Assembly (NCBI RefSeq): GCF_029914245.1
Contig: NZ_JARYZI010000009.1
Location: forward strand, 93,332-157,331
Source of the DNA: Fusibacter bizertensis
GTDB lineage: Bacteria > Bacillota > Clostridia > Peptostreptococcales > Acidaminobacteraceae
Length of the DNA stretch: 64,000 nt
Reading direction: 5' to 3'
Both the position numbers and the translations under genes were made by a program. Positions within the stretch are counted from its first letter, which is position 1; the number at the start of each line of letters is the position of its first letter. The notes beneath the pieces were generated by a model that was not told the DNA's origin, did not search any database, and saw only the letters and a program-made list of their open reading frames with translations. Positions 55,083-63,925 of the stretch are shown here, piece by piece.

Positions 55083-56585
55083 TTAACCCCTTGATTCATT
55101 TAAAATCTTTAATAACAACGGCATATTGATATGCGCTTCCACGTGTTTTGCCAAGCGGTTATATTCTGAGTCTTTTAATTCCTCGAAATCTACACTTTCA
55201 TCAGATGTTTTAAATCCTTTTTTTGTTCGTATGTTATTAAGCACTGTATGCCTGAAATTATCATTATCAAAAATACCATGAAAGTATGTTCCAAGTACCG
55301 AACCATCAGCTGAGATCCCACCATCGTGTTCATTTTTATCAGTACTCATAAAAGGTCTAACCGAATCACTTAAATGAGATGTAATGCCCATGTGAATTTC
55401 ATATCCGCTTAGTTTCATGCCTTCTAACTCTATGTTAAAGAAATTACTTAATACATTACCACTAGCTTGTCTAGTTGTTTTTTCCTCGGACATCGTTGTA
55501 TGAACATCTAACAAACCAAGACCATTAATCTTAATCTCTTTTGATTCAACACCAAAAGTATCTTCAATTGTTTGACCAAGAATCTGATAGCCACCACAAA
55601 TTCCAATAATCGGCGTTCCTTTCCTATGTGCTCTATATATAGCTTGATTCATACCCGATTCGCTGACATAACGCATATCATGGATCGTGTTTTTACTACC
55701 TGGAATGACGATTAAGTCACAAGTTTCTAGCGCCAATGGTTCAGTAATATATTCTAAATTTACATCCTTTTCTAAATCAAAAACCGTGAAGTCTGTAAAA
55801 TTTGACATATATGGTAGTTTTACAACCCCAACTTTAATTGCGTTATTTGATTTCGCAGTAAATCTATCAGTTACACTGTCTTCATCATCAACTTTAAGAT
55901 CTTGAATAAATGGAATAACGCCTAAACAAGGTCTATCAATTAATTCTTCAAGCATTTCAACACCTGACATTAATAGCGAAACATCTCCTCTAAACTTATT
56001 GATTAAAAAACCTTTAACCCTTTTTTGTTCTTCCTTACTTAACAATAAAAAAGTGCCATATAAAGATGCAAATACACCACCTTTATCTACATCTCCGATT
56101 AAAATCACGTCTGTATCAACAATTTCAGCAAGTCCCATATTGACAATATCTCTACTTCTTAAGTTGATCTCAGCTGGTGATCCTGCGCCTTCAATAACAA
56201 TCGTTTCAAACAGACTTTCTAATTTTTCAAACGCAACTTTAATATGGGGGATCAAATAATCTTTTGCAGAAAAATATTTCATCGCTTCCATGTTCTTAAA
56301 CACTTCACCATTTAAAATTACTTGACTTCCGATGTCACTGGTTGGTTTTAGTAATATTGGATTCATCTCAACCATAGGGTTTACTCTTGCCGCTTCGGCT
56401 TGAACCACTTGAGCTCTTCCCATTTCTTTTCCGTCTTCAGTAATAAAAGAGTTTAGCGACATATTTTGAGATTTAAATGGCGCGACTACGACACCCTGAT
56501 TATTTAATATTCGACATACTGCAGCTACGATGATACTTTTACCTACAGATGATCCTGTACCTTGAAACATAATCTTCTTTGACAT
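55083..56585 (-). CDS. cobQ: Cobyric acid synthase
   Basis: A 500-residue glutamine-dependent enzyme (CbiP) that amidates adenosylcobyrinic acid a,c-diamide at four sites. The N-terminal ATPase starts KIMFQGTGSSVGKSIIV and has FKSQNMSLNSF. The glutaminase domain has GICGGYQILG with the nucleophilic Cys and ends VLGTYFHGIFDN. I chose the ATG at 56585 behind GGGGG; a longer in-frame start lies before it, in the leader. It is first in the B12-riboswitch-controlled operon. Confidence 0.95.
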   Translation of the reverse strand: MSKKIMFQGTGSSVGKSIIVAAVCRILNNQGVVVAPFKSQNMSLNSFITEDGKEMGRAQVVQAEAARVNPMVEMNPILLKPTSDIGSQVILNGEVFKNMEAMKYFSAKDYLIPHIKVAFEKLESLFETIVIEGAGSPAEINLRSRDIVNMGLAEIVDTDVILIGDVDKGGVFASLYGTFLLLSKEEQKRVKGFLINKFRGDVSLLMSGVEMLEELIDRPCLGVIPFIQDLKVDDEDSVTDRFTAKSNNAIKVGVVKLPYMSNFTDFTVFDLEKDVNLEYITEPLALETCDLIVIPGSKNTIHDMRYVSESGMNQAIYRAHRKGTPIIGICGGYQILGQTIEDTFGVESKEIKINGLGLLDVHTTMSEEKTTRQASGNVLSNFFNIELEGMKLSGYEIHMGITSHLSDSVRPFMSTDKNEHDGGISADGSVLGTYFHGIFDNDNFRHTVLNNIRTKKGFKTSDESVDFEELKDSEYNRLAKHVEAHINMPLLLKILNESRG

Positions 56586-56635
56586 TTTATCCCCCATAAA
56601 ATCGTAATATCTATTTGGTGATACGTTTTTTTGCA

Positions 56636-56666
56636 AATAAAAAAGCACACGTGGAAAACGTGTGCC
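56636..56666 (-). terminator. Riboswitch-controlled terminator before cobQ
   Basis: The minus-strand stem GCACACG/CGTGTGC has a seven-base loop and a T-rich tail of about ten bases, between the aptamer and the cobQ start. This fits premature termination when B12 is bound. Confidence 0.88.
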
Positions 56667-56734
56667 AGACTATACATATAGATATGAAAATCCGATTCAC
56701 TCAACTTCCCACCGAAGTTTTGGAAAAACATAAA

Positions 56735-56901
56735 TCAAGGCAGGTTTCCTGGCTCATAGTTCATCTTACTTTCCAATCCTTCCCGAAATAATCAGTGGAC
56801 AACTTGGATTTCATCACTATATACAGTAGCGGGGGCTGCAGAGGATTTTAACCTCTTTCCCTCTTAGCTTTTGACTAAGCACCTTAATTTGTATTCAATT
56901 C
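56735..56901 (-). promoter_or_regulatory. Cobalamin (B12) riboswitch
   Basis: The minus strand carries the conserved core GCAGCCCCCGCTACTGT (near 56825-56841) and the B12 box AGCCAGGAAACCTGCC at 56739-56754, with paired arms between. The aptamer is followed by a gap with antiterminator potential and then a terminator before cobQ. Coenzyme B12 should switch off the cob/btu operon. The stretch 56586-57024 holds only this control region and a short non-coding tail. Confidence 0.96.
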
Positions 56902-56907
56902 TTCCTC

Positions 56908-56936
56908 ATTATAACTTTGCAAAACGACATTGTCAA
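56908..56936 (-). promoter_or_regulatory. Consensus promoter for the cobalamin operon
   Basis: TTGACA, a 17-bp spacer and TATAAT, exactly consensus, on the minus strand. Transcription would start near 56901, at the 5' edge of the riboswitch. Confidence 0.85.
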
Positions 56937-57024
56937 TAGTTAGACAATTAAAGATAAAAATAAATTTACTGTGTCACCTACTATATATAGTATTAAGTGT
57001 AATTATTATCTCAACATATGCGAA

Positions 57025-57489
57025 CTAGTTACTAGGCGTAAAATCCTCTAAGAAATCGAGTACAGCTTTTGCATGTCCAATTGCTTTGACATCTCTAAAC
57101 TCTTTTACTAATTTTAGTCCCTCACAAAATACAAATGTTGACCTTACTGTTCCTTTCACTGCTTTCCCATACATTTTCTTGTCTTTTATTACATTGAATT
57201 GTTCTAGTAAAACTTTCTCTACGTCGCTGATCAATGTATACGGCAAAGAGAACTTTTCTTTAAACTTCTCGTGTGAACCAATAGTATCTTTACTTATGCC
57301 ATATACATGAAATCCTAATGCTCTAAAATCATCATAAAGTTCCGCAAATTCTAAAGCCTCAGTGGTACATGCAGAGGTATTGTCTTTTGGATAAAAATAT
57401 AACACAAAATTTTGTTTCATTAGGCTTTCTATTGTAACCTCTTTCCCACCAGTTGTTGGTAATTTAAAGTCTTTACTCAAATAATTCAT
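57025..57489 (-). CDS. bcp: Bcp/PrxQ-type peroxiredoxin
   Basis: A 154-residue thiol peroxidase. The peroxidatic Cys41 is in YFYPKDNTSACTTEA; the motif usually reads TPGCT, so Pro and Gly are changed to Ser and Ala here. The resolving Cys five residues on, common in this class, is Leu46, so the enzyme should be a one-cysteine type or use Cys in FVFCEGLK. The active-site Arg is in TVRSTFVF. The ATG follows GGAGGAC. It is divergent from the threonine operon and stands alone. Confidence 0.93.
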   Translation of the reverse strand: MNYLSKDFKLPTTGGKEVTIESLMKQNFVLYFYPKDNTSACTTEALEFAELYDDFRALGFHVYGISKDTIGSHEKFKEKFSLPYTLISDVEKVLLEQFNVIKDKKMYGKAVKGTVRSTFVFCEGLKLVKEFRDVKAIGHAKAVLDFLEDFTPSN

Positions 57490-57629
57490 TTATTGGTCCT
57501 CCTCAAGTTATTGCAAATTTCAAGAAATTCTGATCATAAAATATATGGTCTAACTTATCTAAATTTAATATGAATATCATTATTATACCCATGTTCTTTA
57601 AAAAAAACATTATTTTTAGCTGTTTTACG

Positions 57630-57658
57630 GTTGAAAGCCTATACGTACTATGCTATAA
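57630..57658 (+). promoter_or_regulatory. Promoter for the ACT-hom-thrB-lysC operon
   Basis: TTGAAA and TATAAT with 17 bp between them and TGC before the -10. A 5' leader of about 47 bases follows and contains a short TCGCG/CGCGA hairpin. Confidence 0.75.
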
Positions 57659-57711
57659 TCCTCCTAACACTTCGCGAACACTTGTCCGCGATAGAGAGAC
57701 ATGGAGGGAAT

Positions 57712-58164
57712 ATGGAAAAAGGTAATTTTCTTATGATTCATATTGATGTGTTACCTGAAGTTTTCGTGAAAGTTGTTGAAGCGAAGGAACTTTTGCATAG
57801 CGGCCAAGCCGCTTCAGTTGCTGAAGCTGTTAAAATTGTAGGCATCAGCAGAAGCACCTTTTATAAATACAGTGAATATGTATTTACACTTGCAGATGGT
57901 TTTTTGGGTAAAAAAGCAACCATATCGATGACTTTAGATCACCATTCAGGCATATTATCAAAAATACTTGAAACAGTCGCAATCAACAAAGGAAATATTT
58001 TGACAATTAGTCAGAGTACTCCTATTGATCATAAAGCAAATGTTACAATTACATTAGATATAACTGAGATGTCTACAACTTTCGCAGCGCTTACGCAAGA
58101 ACTTCAAAACATTGAAGGTGTCCATAGATTTAATCTTGACGCAATAGAATCTACAGAACAATAG
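57712..58164 (+). CDS. ACT domain protein (UPF0735, PheB-like)
   Basis: A 150-residue regulatory-type protein with a helical N-terminus carrying a putative helix-turn-helix (AASVAEAVKIVGISRSTFYKYSEYVF) and a C-terminal ACT domain (about 75-145: ATISMTLDHHSGILSKILETVAINKGNILTI). ACT domains bind amino acids. It is the first gene of the operon, 9 bp ahead of homoserine dehydrogenase. It may sense threonine or another aspartate-family amino acid. I chose the ATG behind ATGGAGGG; a longer frame lies upstream of the promoter -10. The 'PheB' name is historical and does not prove chorismate mutase activity. Confidence 0.9.
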   Translation: MEKGNFLMIHIDVLPEVFVKVVEAKELLHSGQAASVAEAVKIVGISRSTFYKYSEYVFTLADGFLGKKATISMTLDHHSGILSKILETVAINKGNILTISQSTPIDHKANVTITLDITEMSTTFAALTQELQNIEGVHRFNLDAIESTEQ

Positions 58165-58173
58165 GGGGAATTC

Positions 58174-59424
58174 ATGAAAATTTTGTTATTAGGATATGGC
58201 GTTGTTGGATCCGGTGTATATGAACTGATCCAACAAAATAAACTACGCTTCAAAGAAGAATATGAACATGATGTGGAAATCGTTGGGATACTAGTTAGCA
58301 AACTTGAGAAATACAATCAGCTTCCTCATTCCCATTTGTTTTCTAATGATTTTGATAGACTTAGCCAGTACGCTTATGATGTTGCAATTGAAACAATTGG
58401 CGGTATAGAGCCTGCATTTACTTACGTCTCTCAAATTCTTTCAAAGGGGAAACCCGTCATCACTTCCAATAAAGATCTAATTGCTGAAAAAGGTGGTGTA
58501 CTACATGCTATTGCTGCTGAAAAAGGTGTTCAGCTTAGTTATGAAGCCAGCGTCGGTGGTGGAATCCCGGTTTTAAAGCCATTGCGTGAATGCCTTGGCG
58601 GTGATCAAATTAACGAGATCATGGGAATCATCAATGGAACTACTAACTTTATACTTACAAAAATGAATCAAGAGGGTTTAAGTTACGAAATCGCTTTAAA
58701 ACAAGCTCAAGAGCAAGGCTTTGCTGAAGCAGATCCTACATCTGATGTAGAAGGATTTGATGCAGTGAGGAAAATTTCGATTTTAACGAAACTTGGCATG
58801 AAAGTCGATCTTGATTGGAAAACTATCCCCGTTCAAGGTATTACACATATACTTGCAAGTGATGTACATTATTTCAATGCAACTGATAATGTTGTAAAAC
58901 TTATGGGAATATCCAAAGTTTATCCTGAAGGTATTTATACTGTTGTTAGACCCATTATATTAGAAAAACACTCTAAATTTGCCTCTATTAATAATGAATT
59001 CAATGCAATCAGTGTAACTGGAGACGCCGTTGGAGAACTGTTTTTTTCAGGAAAAGGTGCCGGCAAAAATCCTACAGCAACTGCTGTTATTGGAGATTTA
59101 GTTGATTTACTACAAAATAAAAAGTATAAAGTCAATCGACATTTATCAAAAGGAAAATTAATCACGCTTTATCCTGACAAAGCTAATTGGACCATCAGCG
59201 TTCATTCTGATCTTATGACAGCTGCTTTAAGAGATGAAATACTCGAAAACCCTCAGTTTAAATTACTAGGAATAAAGGAATTAACAATTGAATCTATCAC
59301 TACCTCCAAAACACTTGATTTTGATCACTACTTTATTCAATTTCATGATTTATCCGAACAACAATTGATAGATCATAAAAATAGGCTTTTATTAAATACT
59401 GAAAATCATTACATTCATTTATAG
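58174..59424 (+). CDS. hom: Homoserine dehydrogenase
   Basis: A 416-residue enzyme that reduces aspartate semialdehyde to homoserine with NAD(P)H. The nucleotide loop is LLGYGVVGSGVYEL. The catalytic core has GIINGTTNFILTKMNQEG and EADPTSDVEGFDAVRK with the active-site lysine. A C-terminal region of about 75 residues resembles an ACT-like regulatory tail (about 345-416). The ATG follows AGGGGG. It lies between the ACT protein and thrB in the operon. Confidence 0.97.
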   Translation: MKILLLGYGVVGSGVYELIQQNKLRFKEEYEHDVEIVGILVSKLEKYNQLPHSHLFSNDFDRLSQYAYDVAIETIGGIEPAFTYVSQILSKGKPVITSNKDLIAEKGGVLHAIAAEKGVQLSYEASVGGGIPVLKPLRECLGGDQINEIMGIINGTTNFILTKMNQEGLSYEIALKQAQEQGFAEADPTSDVEGFDAVRKISILTKLGMKVDLDWKTIPVQGITHILASDVHYFNATDNVVKLMGISKVYPEGIYTVVRPIILEKHSKFASINNEFNAISVTGDAVGELFFSGKGAGKNPTATAVIGDLVDLLQNKKYKVNRHLSKGKLITLYPDKANWTISVHSDLMTAALRDEILENPQFKLLGIKELTIESITTSKTLDFDHYFIQFHDLSEQQLIDHKNRLLLNTENHYIHL

Positions 59425-59436
59425 ATCGGAGTTTTT

Positions 59437-60336
59437 ATGGTGAAAATTAAAGTCCCCGCAACCACTGCAAATATTGGTCCCGGTTTTGATACATTGGGAC
59501 TTGCGCTTAATCTATTTCAAACTATTACCATAGAAAAAAAAGAGTCCAAAGAGAAAGAAATTATTTGGCCAGATGAAGTGCTTGTTTCCAATCAAGAGAA
59601 CTTGGTCATTAAAGCACTGGAGCATGCACTGGCTTTAAAAAATCAAAGTGATCTTGGTTATACGTTAACGATGCTATCCACTGAAATTCCTATTTCTCGA
59701 GGATTGGGCAGTTCTGCAGCTGCTATTGTTTCAGGACTCTATGCAGCTAATTATTTGCTAGGCTATGTTTTTAGTCAACAAGAGCTCATAAATATTGCAA
59801 CTGCTTTAGAAGGTCACCCAGACAATGTCACCCCGGCAATATTAGGCAACCTAGTAATAGCGAGTTCAATTCATAATGAAGTGATTCATGCGAGTGTCCC
59901 CTTTCCAAATGATTTAGAATTGGTGGTTTTAGTTCCAAATTTTAAACTTAACACCTCTGAATCAAGAGAAATTCTTCCGAAAACATATACTAAAGAACAA
60001 TGTGTTAGCAACATTTCAAGAGTTTCACTCTTAATTCACTCTCTGCTAACAAAAGATTATACACATTTAAAAATAGCTCTTAATGACTTTATTCATCAGC
60101 CTTATCGTTTTACAATAATTGATGACAGTCAGCTCCTGATTGATGAACTTGTAGCGTCTCAAGCTTATGGTTATTTTTTAAGTGGCGCAGGTCCAACTAT
60201 TATTGCAATAATTGATAAAGGATTAATAGGCTTTCAGAAGTCAATTAACATTTTAGATAAGGGATTCCAACATCATTGGCAGATTCTAACTATTGACGTA
60301 AATAAAAGTGGTGCAATTGTAGAAGTGATAAAGTGA
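59437..60336 (+). CDS. thrB: Homoserine kinase
   Basis: A 299-residue GHMP kinase that phosphorylates homoserine on its hydroxyl. Family motifs are VPATTANIGPGFDTLGLALN, the ATP loop PISRGLGSSAAAIVSGL and the third motif GYFLSGAGPTIIA. The ATG follows CGGAG. It starts 12 bp after hom and ends 6 bp before lysC. Threonine synthase (thrC), which should act next, is not in the window. Confidence 0.97.
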   Translation: MVKIKVPATTANIGPGFDTLGLALNLFQTITIEKKESKEKEIIWPDEVLVSNQENLVIKALEHALALKNQSDLGYTLTMLSTEIPISRGLGSSAAAIVSGLYAANYLLGYVFSQQELINIATALEGHPDNVTPAILGNLVIASSIHNEVIHASVPFPNDLELVVLVPNFKLNTSESREILPKTYTKEQCVSNISRVSLLIHSLLTKDYTHLKIALNDFIHQPYRFTIIDDSQLLIDELVASQAYGYFLSGAGPTIIAIIDKGLIGFQKSINILDKGFQHHWQILTIDVNKSGAIVEVIK

Positions 60337-60342
60337 GGCAAT

Positions 60343-61560
60343 ATGAATATAATCGTACAAAAATTTGGTGGAACATCTGTTGGAACAATTGAGCGCATAA
60401 AAAACGTTGCAAAGCGGGCCATAGAAACAAAACAAAATGGGTTTGATACCGTCATAGTAGTATCTGCTATGGGAGATACTACGGATCGTCTCATTTCACT
60501 CGCAAAAGCTGTAAATCTTACCCCTCCCAAAAGAGAGCTTGATATGTTACTTTCAACAGGAGAGCAAACTACTATTGCGTTGCTTGCTATGGCTATTGAC
60601 GGAATGGGGTATAAAGCGGTATCATTAACAGGATATCAATGTGGTATAATAACAAATGACTATTATTCTAAGGCTAAAATTGACTCGATTGATCCGAAAC
60701 GAATAAAAGATGAACTAGAAGAGGATAAAATAGTAATTATAGCTGGCTTTCAAGGTGCATCATTATCCCATGACATAACAACATTAGGACGTGGTGGTTC
60801 CGATACTACAGCAGTTGCTTTAGCAGTTGCATTGGAGGCAAAAAAATGCGAAATATATACTGATGTATTAGGCATCTACACATCAGATCCACGCCTTGTT
60901 TCTACTGCAAAATTACTTAAAACAATTAGTTATGATGAACTTTTAGAGATGGCTATGCTTGGAGCCGGCGTCATGCATCCTCGCTCTGTCGAGTTAGCTC
61001 GAAAAAATAATATGCCGCTTATCGTTAGATCAGCTTTTGATTATAATAACGTTGGTACAGAAATTATTGAGGTGAAAGAAATGGAAAAAGCACAAGTTAG
61101 AGGTGTAACATTAGACGAAGATATTGTGAGAATTTCAGTTCCTAACGTGCCAGATAAACCAGGAATAGCATATAAGCTCTTTTCTTCATTGATTAACTTA
61201 AACGTCCATATTGACATGATTTTACAGAACTTAAACCACGACGGTTTTAATGATATCTCATTTACAGTTCCTATTGACGACTTTGATACGATTCTTCCTA
61301 CTATTGAAGCTTTTGTTGAAGAAGTTGGCGCATCTCCTATTTTAGTTAAGAAAGATGTTGCAAAATTATCTATTGTTGGGACAGGTATCACTTCAGATGT
61401 AAAAATTGCTTCAGGTTTGTTTGGAAAGATATATGAGCTAGGGATCAATATAGAGATGATTTCTACTTCAGAAATAAAAATTTCATGCATCATTAGTCAA
61501 TCTCAGTCAAAACAAGCACTCGATGAAGTTCACAAGTACTTTGAGTTGAACGGTTTATAA
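60343..61560 (+). CDS. lysC: Aspartate kinase with two ACT domains
   Basis: A 405-residue amino-acid kinase that phosphorylates aspartate, the entry to threonine, lysine and methionine synthesis. The start VQKFGGTSVGTIERIKNVAKR is the family signature, and TLGRGGSDTTAVALAVAL follows. Residues about 265-400 are two ACT domains for amino-acid feedback (PDKPGIAYKLFSSLI, SEIKISCIISQSQSKQ). The ATG follows GAGG. It is last in its operon, 6 bp after thrB, with a strong terminator downstream. Which end product inhibits it is not clear. Confidence 0.96.
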   Translation: MNIIVQKFGGTSVGTIERIKNVAKRAIETKQNGFDTVIVVSAMGDTTDRLISLAKAVNLTPPKRELDMLLSTGEQTTIALLAMAIDGMGYKAVSLTGYQCGIITNDYYSKAKIDSIDPKRIKDELEEDKIVIIAGFQGASLSHDITTLGRGGSDTTAVALAVALEAKKCEIYTDVLGIYTSDPRLVSTAKLLKTISYDELLEMAMLGAGVMHPRSVELARKNNMPLIVRSAFDYNNVGTEIIEVKEMEKAQVRGVTLDEDIVRISVPNVPDKPGIAYKLFSSLINLNVHIDMILQNLNHDGFNDISFTVPIDDFDTILPTIEAFVEEVGASPILVKKDVAKLSIVGTGITSDVKIASGLFGKIYELGINIEMISTSEIKISCIISQSQSKQALDEVHKYFELNGL

Positions 61561-61581
61561 TATTAACAAGGAATTTTCAAT

Positions 61582-61634
61582 AAAAAGAACATGTTTCTTT
61601 AATTCACTTAAGAGTTGAGAAACATGTTCTTTTT
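61582..61634 (+). terminator. Terminator after lysC
   Basis: AAAAAGAACATGTTTCT pairs perfectly with AGAAACATGTTCTTTTT over 17 bases, with an 19-base loop and a T-tail, between lysC and the convergent phosphotransferase gene. Confidence 0.9.
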
Positions 61635-61666
61635 ATTTTTTTGCTGACTATTTATTTAGACTTAAC

Positions 61667-62623
61667 TCATTTCTTATAATATAGTTCTTCCAATAGAGGA
61701 TCAATTCGCTCTAGCTCTTTTAAATAAGCTAACGTACTTTCAAAATAGTTTTTAGAAACATCTAATGACCAACTGCAAATATCAATTCCAGTTTTATATA
61801 AATTGAATCTAAGTTCTAAATTAAAAGTATCATCTACAGGTAAAACTTCTTCGTATCCCTTAAAAAAATGAGCAATCAATTTCGGTTCTTTCAAGAAATA
61901 ACGTCTATAAAACCCTATGATATCCATATATTCATTGTTAATAACGGTTTTCTCAAAATCTAAAAAGCCATTAAGTTGCATTCCCTTCTCTGGAGAGATT
62001 TTAATCAAAATATTTCGTCCGTCTAAATCTCGATGTGTATACCTTCCAAACTTTAACTCGCGAATATTGACAAATTCATTTCTCAATTTTTCAATTGAAT
62101 TTGAAATTGTATCAATTTCATGTAAATTTTGTTTGTGCAAATTATCAATTAATCGTTCACAATCGTCGACAACAAACGTATGATATTGACTCAATAAACT
62201 CTGTTTATCCTTTTGGACATCACCAAAATAATCAAAGGTCGTTATATTATGAAGTTTTGCTGTTCGTTTACCAATTTCATAAAAAATATATCTTAGTTGA
62301 TCAAGATCTAAATCATCATAAATTTGATCTAAAAGCCACCCATCAAGAAAATTATAGATCATCCATTCTATTCCATCATCAGTTATACCATAATTTACGA
62401 TCTTTAACTCATTGAATTCTTCAATAATAGGCACGGCATTTATTTCACGTACTCTTTTATTGGGCTTATAATAAAACTTAATAATGTAGTGACTATTCTC
62501 TAGTACCACTTTATACACCAAATTTCGTTTCAGTTCATGATTACCACATGGTGAGATATCAATAATTCTTTCAGAAAAATGCTTTGCAAAAATCTTTTTA
62601 ACATCTTCTTGTCTTTCTTTCAT
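61667..62623 (-). CDS. APH-fold phosphotransferase of unknown substrate
   Basis: A 318-residue protein with the aminoglycoside-phosphotransferase/choline-kinase fold. The ATP-binding Lys lies in YIIKFYYK. The catalytic loop is YTHRDLDGRNILI with HRD-type Asp and the Asn for metal; the second metal Asp is in GFLDFEKT. The ATG at 62623 follows AAGGTGG; a longer frame lacks a site. It could act on a small metabolite, for example a methylthioribose-like or homoserine-like alcohol. Neighbours give no clear clue. All key catalytic residues are present. Confidence 0.85.
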   Translation of the reverse strand: MKERQEDVKKIFAKHFSERIIDISPCGNHELKRNLVYKVVLENSHYIIKFYYKPNKRVREINAVPIIEEFNELKIVNYGITDDGIEWMIYNFLDGWLLDQIYDDLDLDQLRYIFYEIGKRTAKLHNITTFDYFGDVQKDKQSLLSQYHTFVVDDCERLIDNLHKQNLHEIDTISNSIEKLRNEFVNIRELKFGRYTHRDLDGRNILIKISPEKGMQLNGFLDFEKTVINNEYMDIIGFYRRYFLKEPKLIAHFFKGYEEVLPVDDTFNLELRFNLYKTGIDICSWSLDVSKNYFESTLAYLKELERIDPLLEELYYKK

Positions 62624-62709
62624 AACTGCCACCTTACTTACTGTTTTAGACATGATTGAACTATTTTGTATATACCCGTATATGTTTAAGATATCTAAAT
62701 AATAATTAA

Positions 62710-63834
62710 TTAATGATCCTTTGATACAGCTAATCTATTATTAACTTCAGTTCGGACGACAGTATAAAGTACTGCCATTAAAGGTACACCTAACAGCATC
62801 CCCAAAACACCAAATAAACCGCCCCCTACAGTAATCGCAAGGAATACCCAAAAACCACCGATTCCAATTGCATCTCCGACAACTTTAGGATAGATAATAT
62901 TGCCTTCAAGCTGCTGCAGTATCACAATAAAAATCAAGAAAAAGAGTGCTTTAGAAGGACTTTCCATTGCAATAATTAAGATTGAAGGAACTGTACCTAT
63001 AAAAGCGCCTACGAACGGAATTAGGCTAGTTACAGCTATTAATACGCTTACTAAAGGCGCATATGGAATTTTGAATACTAACAAACCAATAAAGCATAAA
63101 GTTCCTAAAATAAAGGCTTCCGTTATTTGTCCACCTACAAACTTTGAAAAAATAAGATTTACGTTTTCCATTAAATTTGCTAAGTAATTTGCTGGTTTTT
63201 TAGGAATGAAAGCTCTATTCATTTTACTTATAATATTAATAAACTTTTCTTTTGATGCCAAGATATAAATTGAAAAAATAATCCCCATTAAAGTCGTAAG
63301 TGCACCAGTTGTAATGCTAATTGTTACACCTACTGCTTTCAACAAAGTTTCTGCCGTAAAAGATGAAAGACCGATTAATAGATCTTTTGAACTTGAGAAT
63401 ACTTGATTCATAATATCATCAGTAAGCCCTAATTCTTCATATAACTCTGTAGCATACTTTGCAATCTTGTCACTATATTCAGGGAGTTTATCAATTAGAG
63501 TTTTTGAACTTTCAGCAACTTGTGGAAACACAAAAATAATGATTACAGCAAAAATAAGTATAGTAATTAGATAAGTTGACACCATACTCACAAATCTCAA
63601 ATGATTTTGCAGCCATTTGTTATTTTTAAACATCTTTCTTTTCATAAATAGATTCTTTTCAAATTTATTGAGCAATAGGTTAAGTATAAAGGCTATCCCA
63701 ATTCCCATAATCAATGGCATTAATACAGATATAATCTTTGATATAAAACTAAGAACAATATTTAAATTTGATGCTCCTAAATATAATAAAACCGCGAATG
63801 TGATAATTGGAAAGTATTTTCTAAATTCAGCCAT
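62710..63834 (-). CDS. AI-2E family permease
   Basis: A 374-residue membrane protein of the AI-2E superfamily, with helices at about 8-50, 65-90, then 180-210 and a C-terminal cluster from 235. Family signatures are ALVSVLIAVTSLIPFVGAFIGTVPS and EGNIIYPKVVGDAIGIGGFWV. It is a second member alongside the YtvI-like protein at 20 kb but of the other subtype. I chose the ATG at 63834 behind AAGGAG; the longer frame has no ribosome site. Substrate unknown; such proteins have also been described as ion exporters. Confidence 0.88.
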   Translation of the reverse strand: MAEFRKYFPIITFAVLLYLGASNLNIVLSFISKIISVLMPLIMGIGIAFILNLLLNKFEKNLFMKRKMFKNNKWLQNHLRFVSMVSTYLITILIFAVIIIFVFPQVAESSKTLIDKLPEYSDKIAKYATELYEELGLTDDIMNQVFSSSKDLLIGLSSFTAETLLKAVGVTISITTGALTTLMGIIFSIYILASKEKFINIISKMNRAFIPKKPANYLANLMENVNLIFSKFVGGQITEAFILGTLCFIGLLVFKIPYAPLVSVLIAVTSLIPFVGAFIGTVPSILIIAMESPSKALFFLIFIVILQQLEGNIIYPKVVGDAIGIGGFWVFLAITVGGGLFGVLGMLLGVPLMAVLYTVVRTEVNNRLAVSKDH

Positions 63835-63887
63835 GTAATTACTCCTTATAATATGTCTAGATACTACTATTCTAATTAAATAAAAAA

Positions 63888-63913
63888 AACGAACATATGT
63901 CAATATGTTCGTT
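63888..63913 (-). terminator. Terminator after tRNA-Gly
   Basis: AACGAACATAT and ATATGTTCGTT form a perfect stem with a TGAC-type loop, followed on the minus strand by eight T residues, 12 bp past the tRNA 3' end. Confidence 0.88.
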
Positions 63914-63925
63914 CATACTTTTTAT

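Noticed and set aside
55082..55099. Longer start of cbiB overlapping cobQ
   Set aside because: The ATG at 55081 has an AAGGGG ribosome site inside the extra stretch; the longer start has none.
57665..57711. Attenuator leader peptide for the threonine operon
   Set aside because: The leader is about 47 bases, too short for a peptide plus alternative hairpins, and it has no run of threonine or isoleucine codons.
63835..63903. Longer N-terminus of the AI-2E permease
   Set aside because: The extra residues have no ribosome site and overlap the tRNA terminator.
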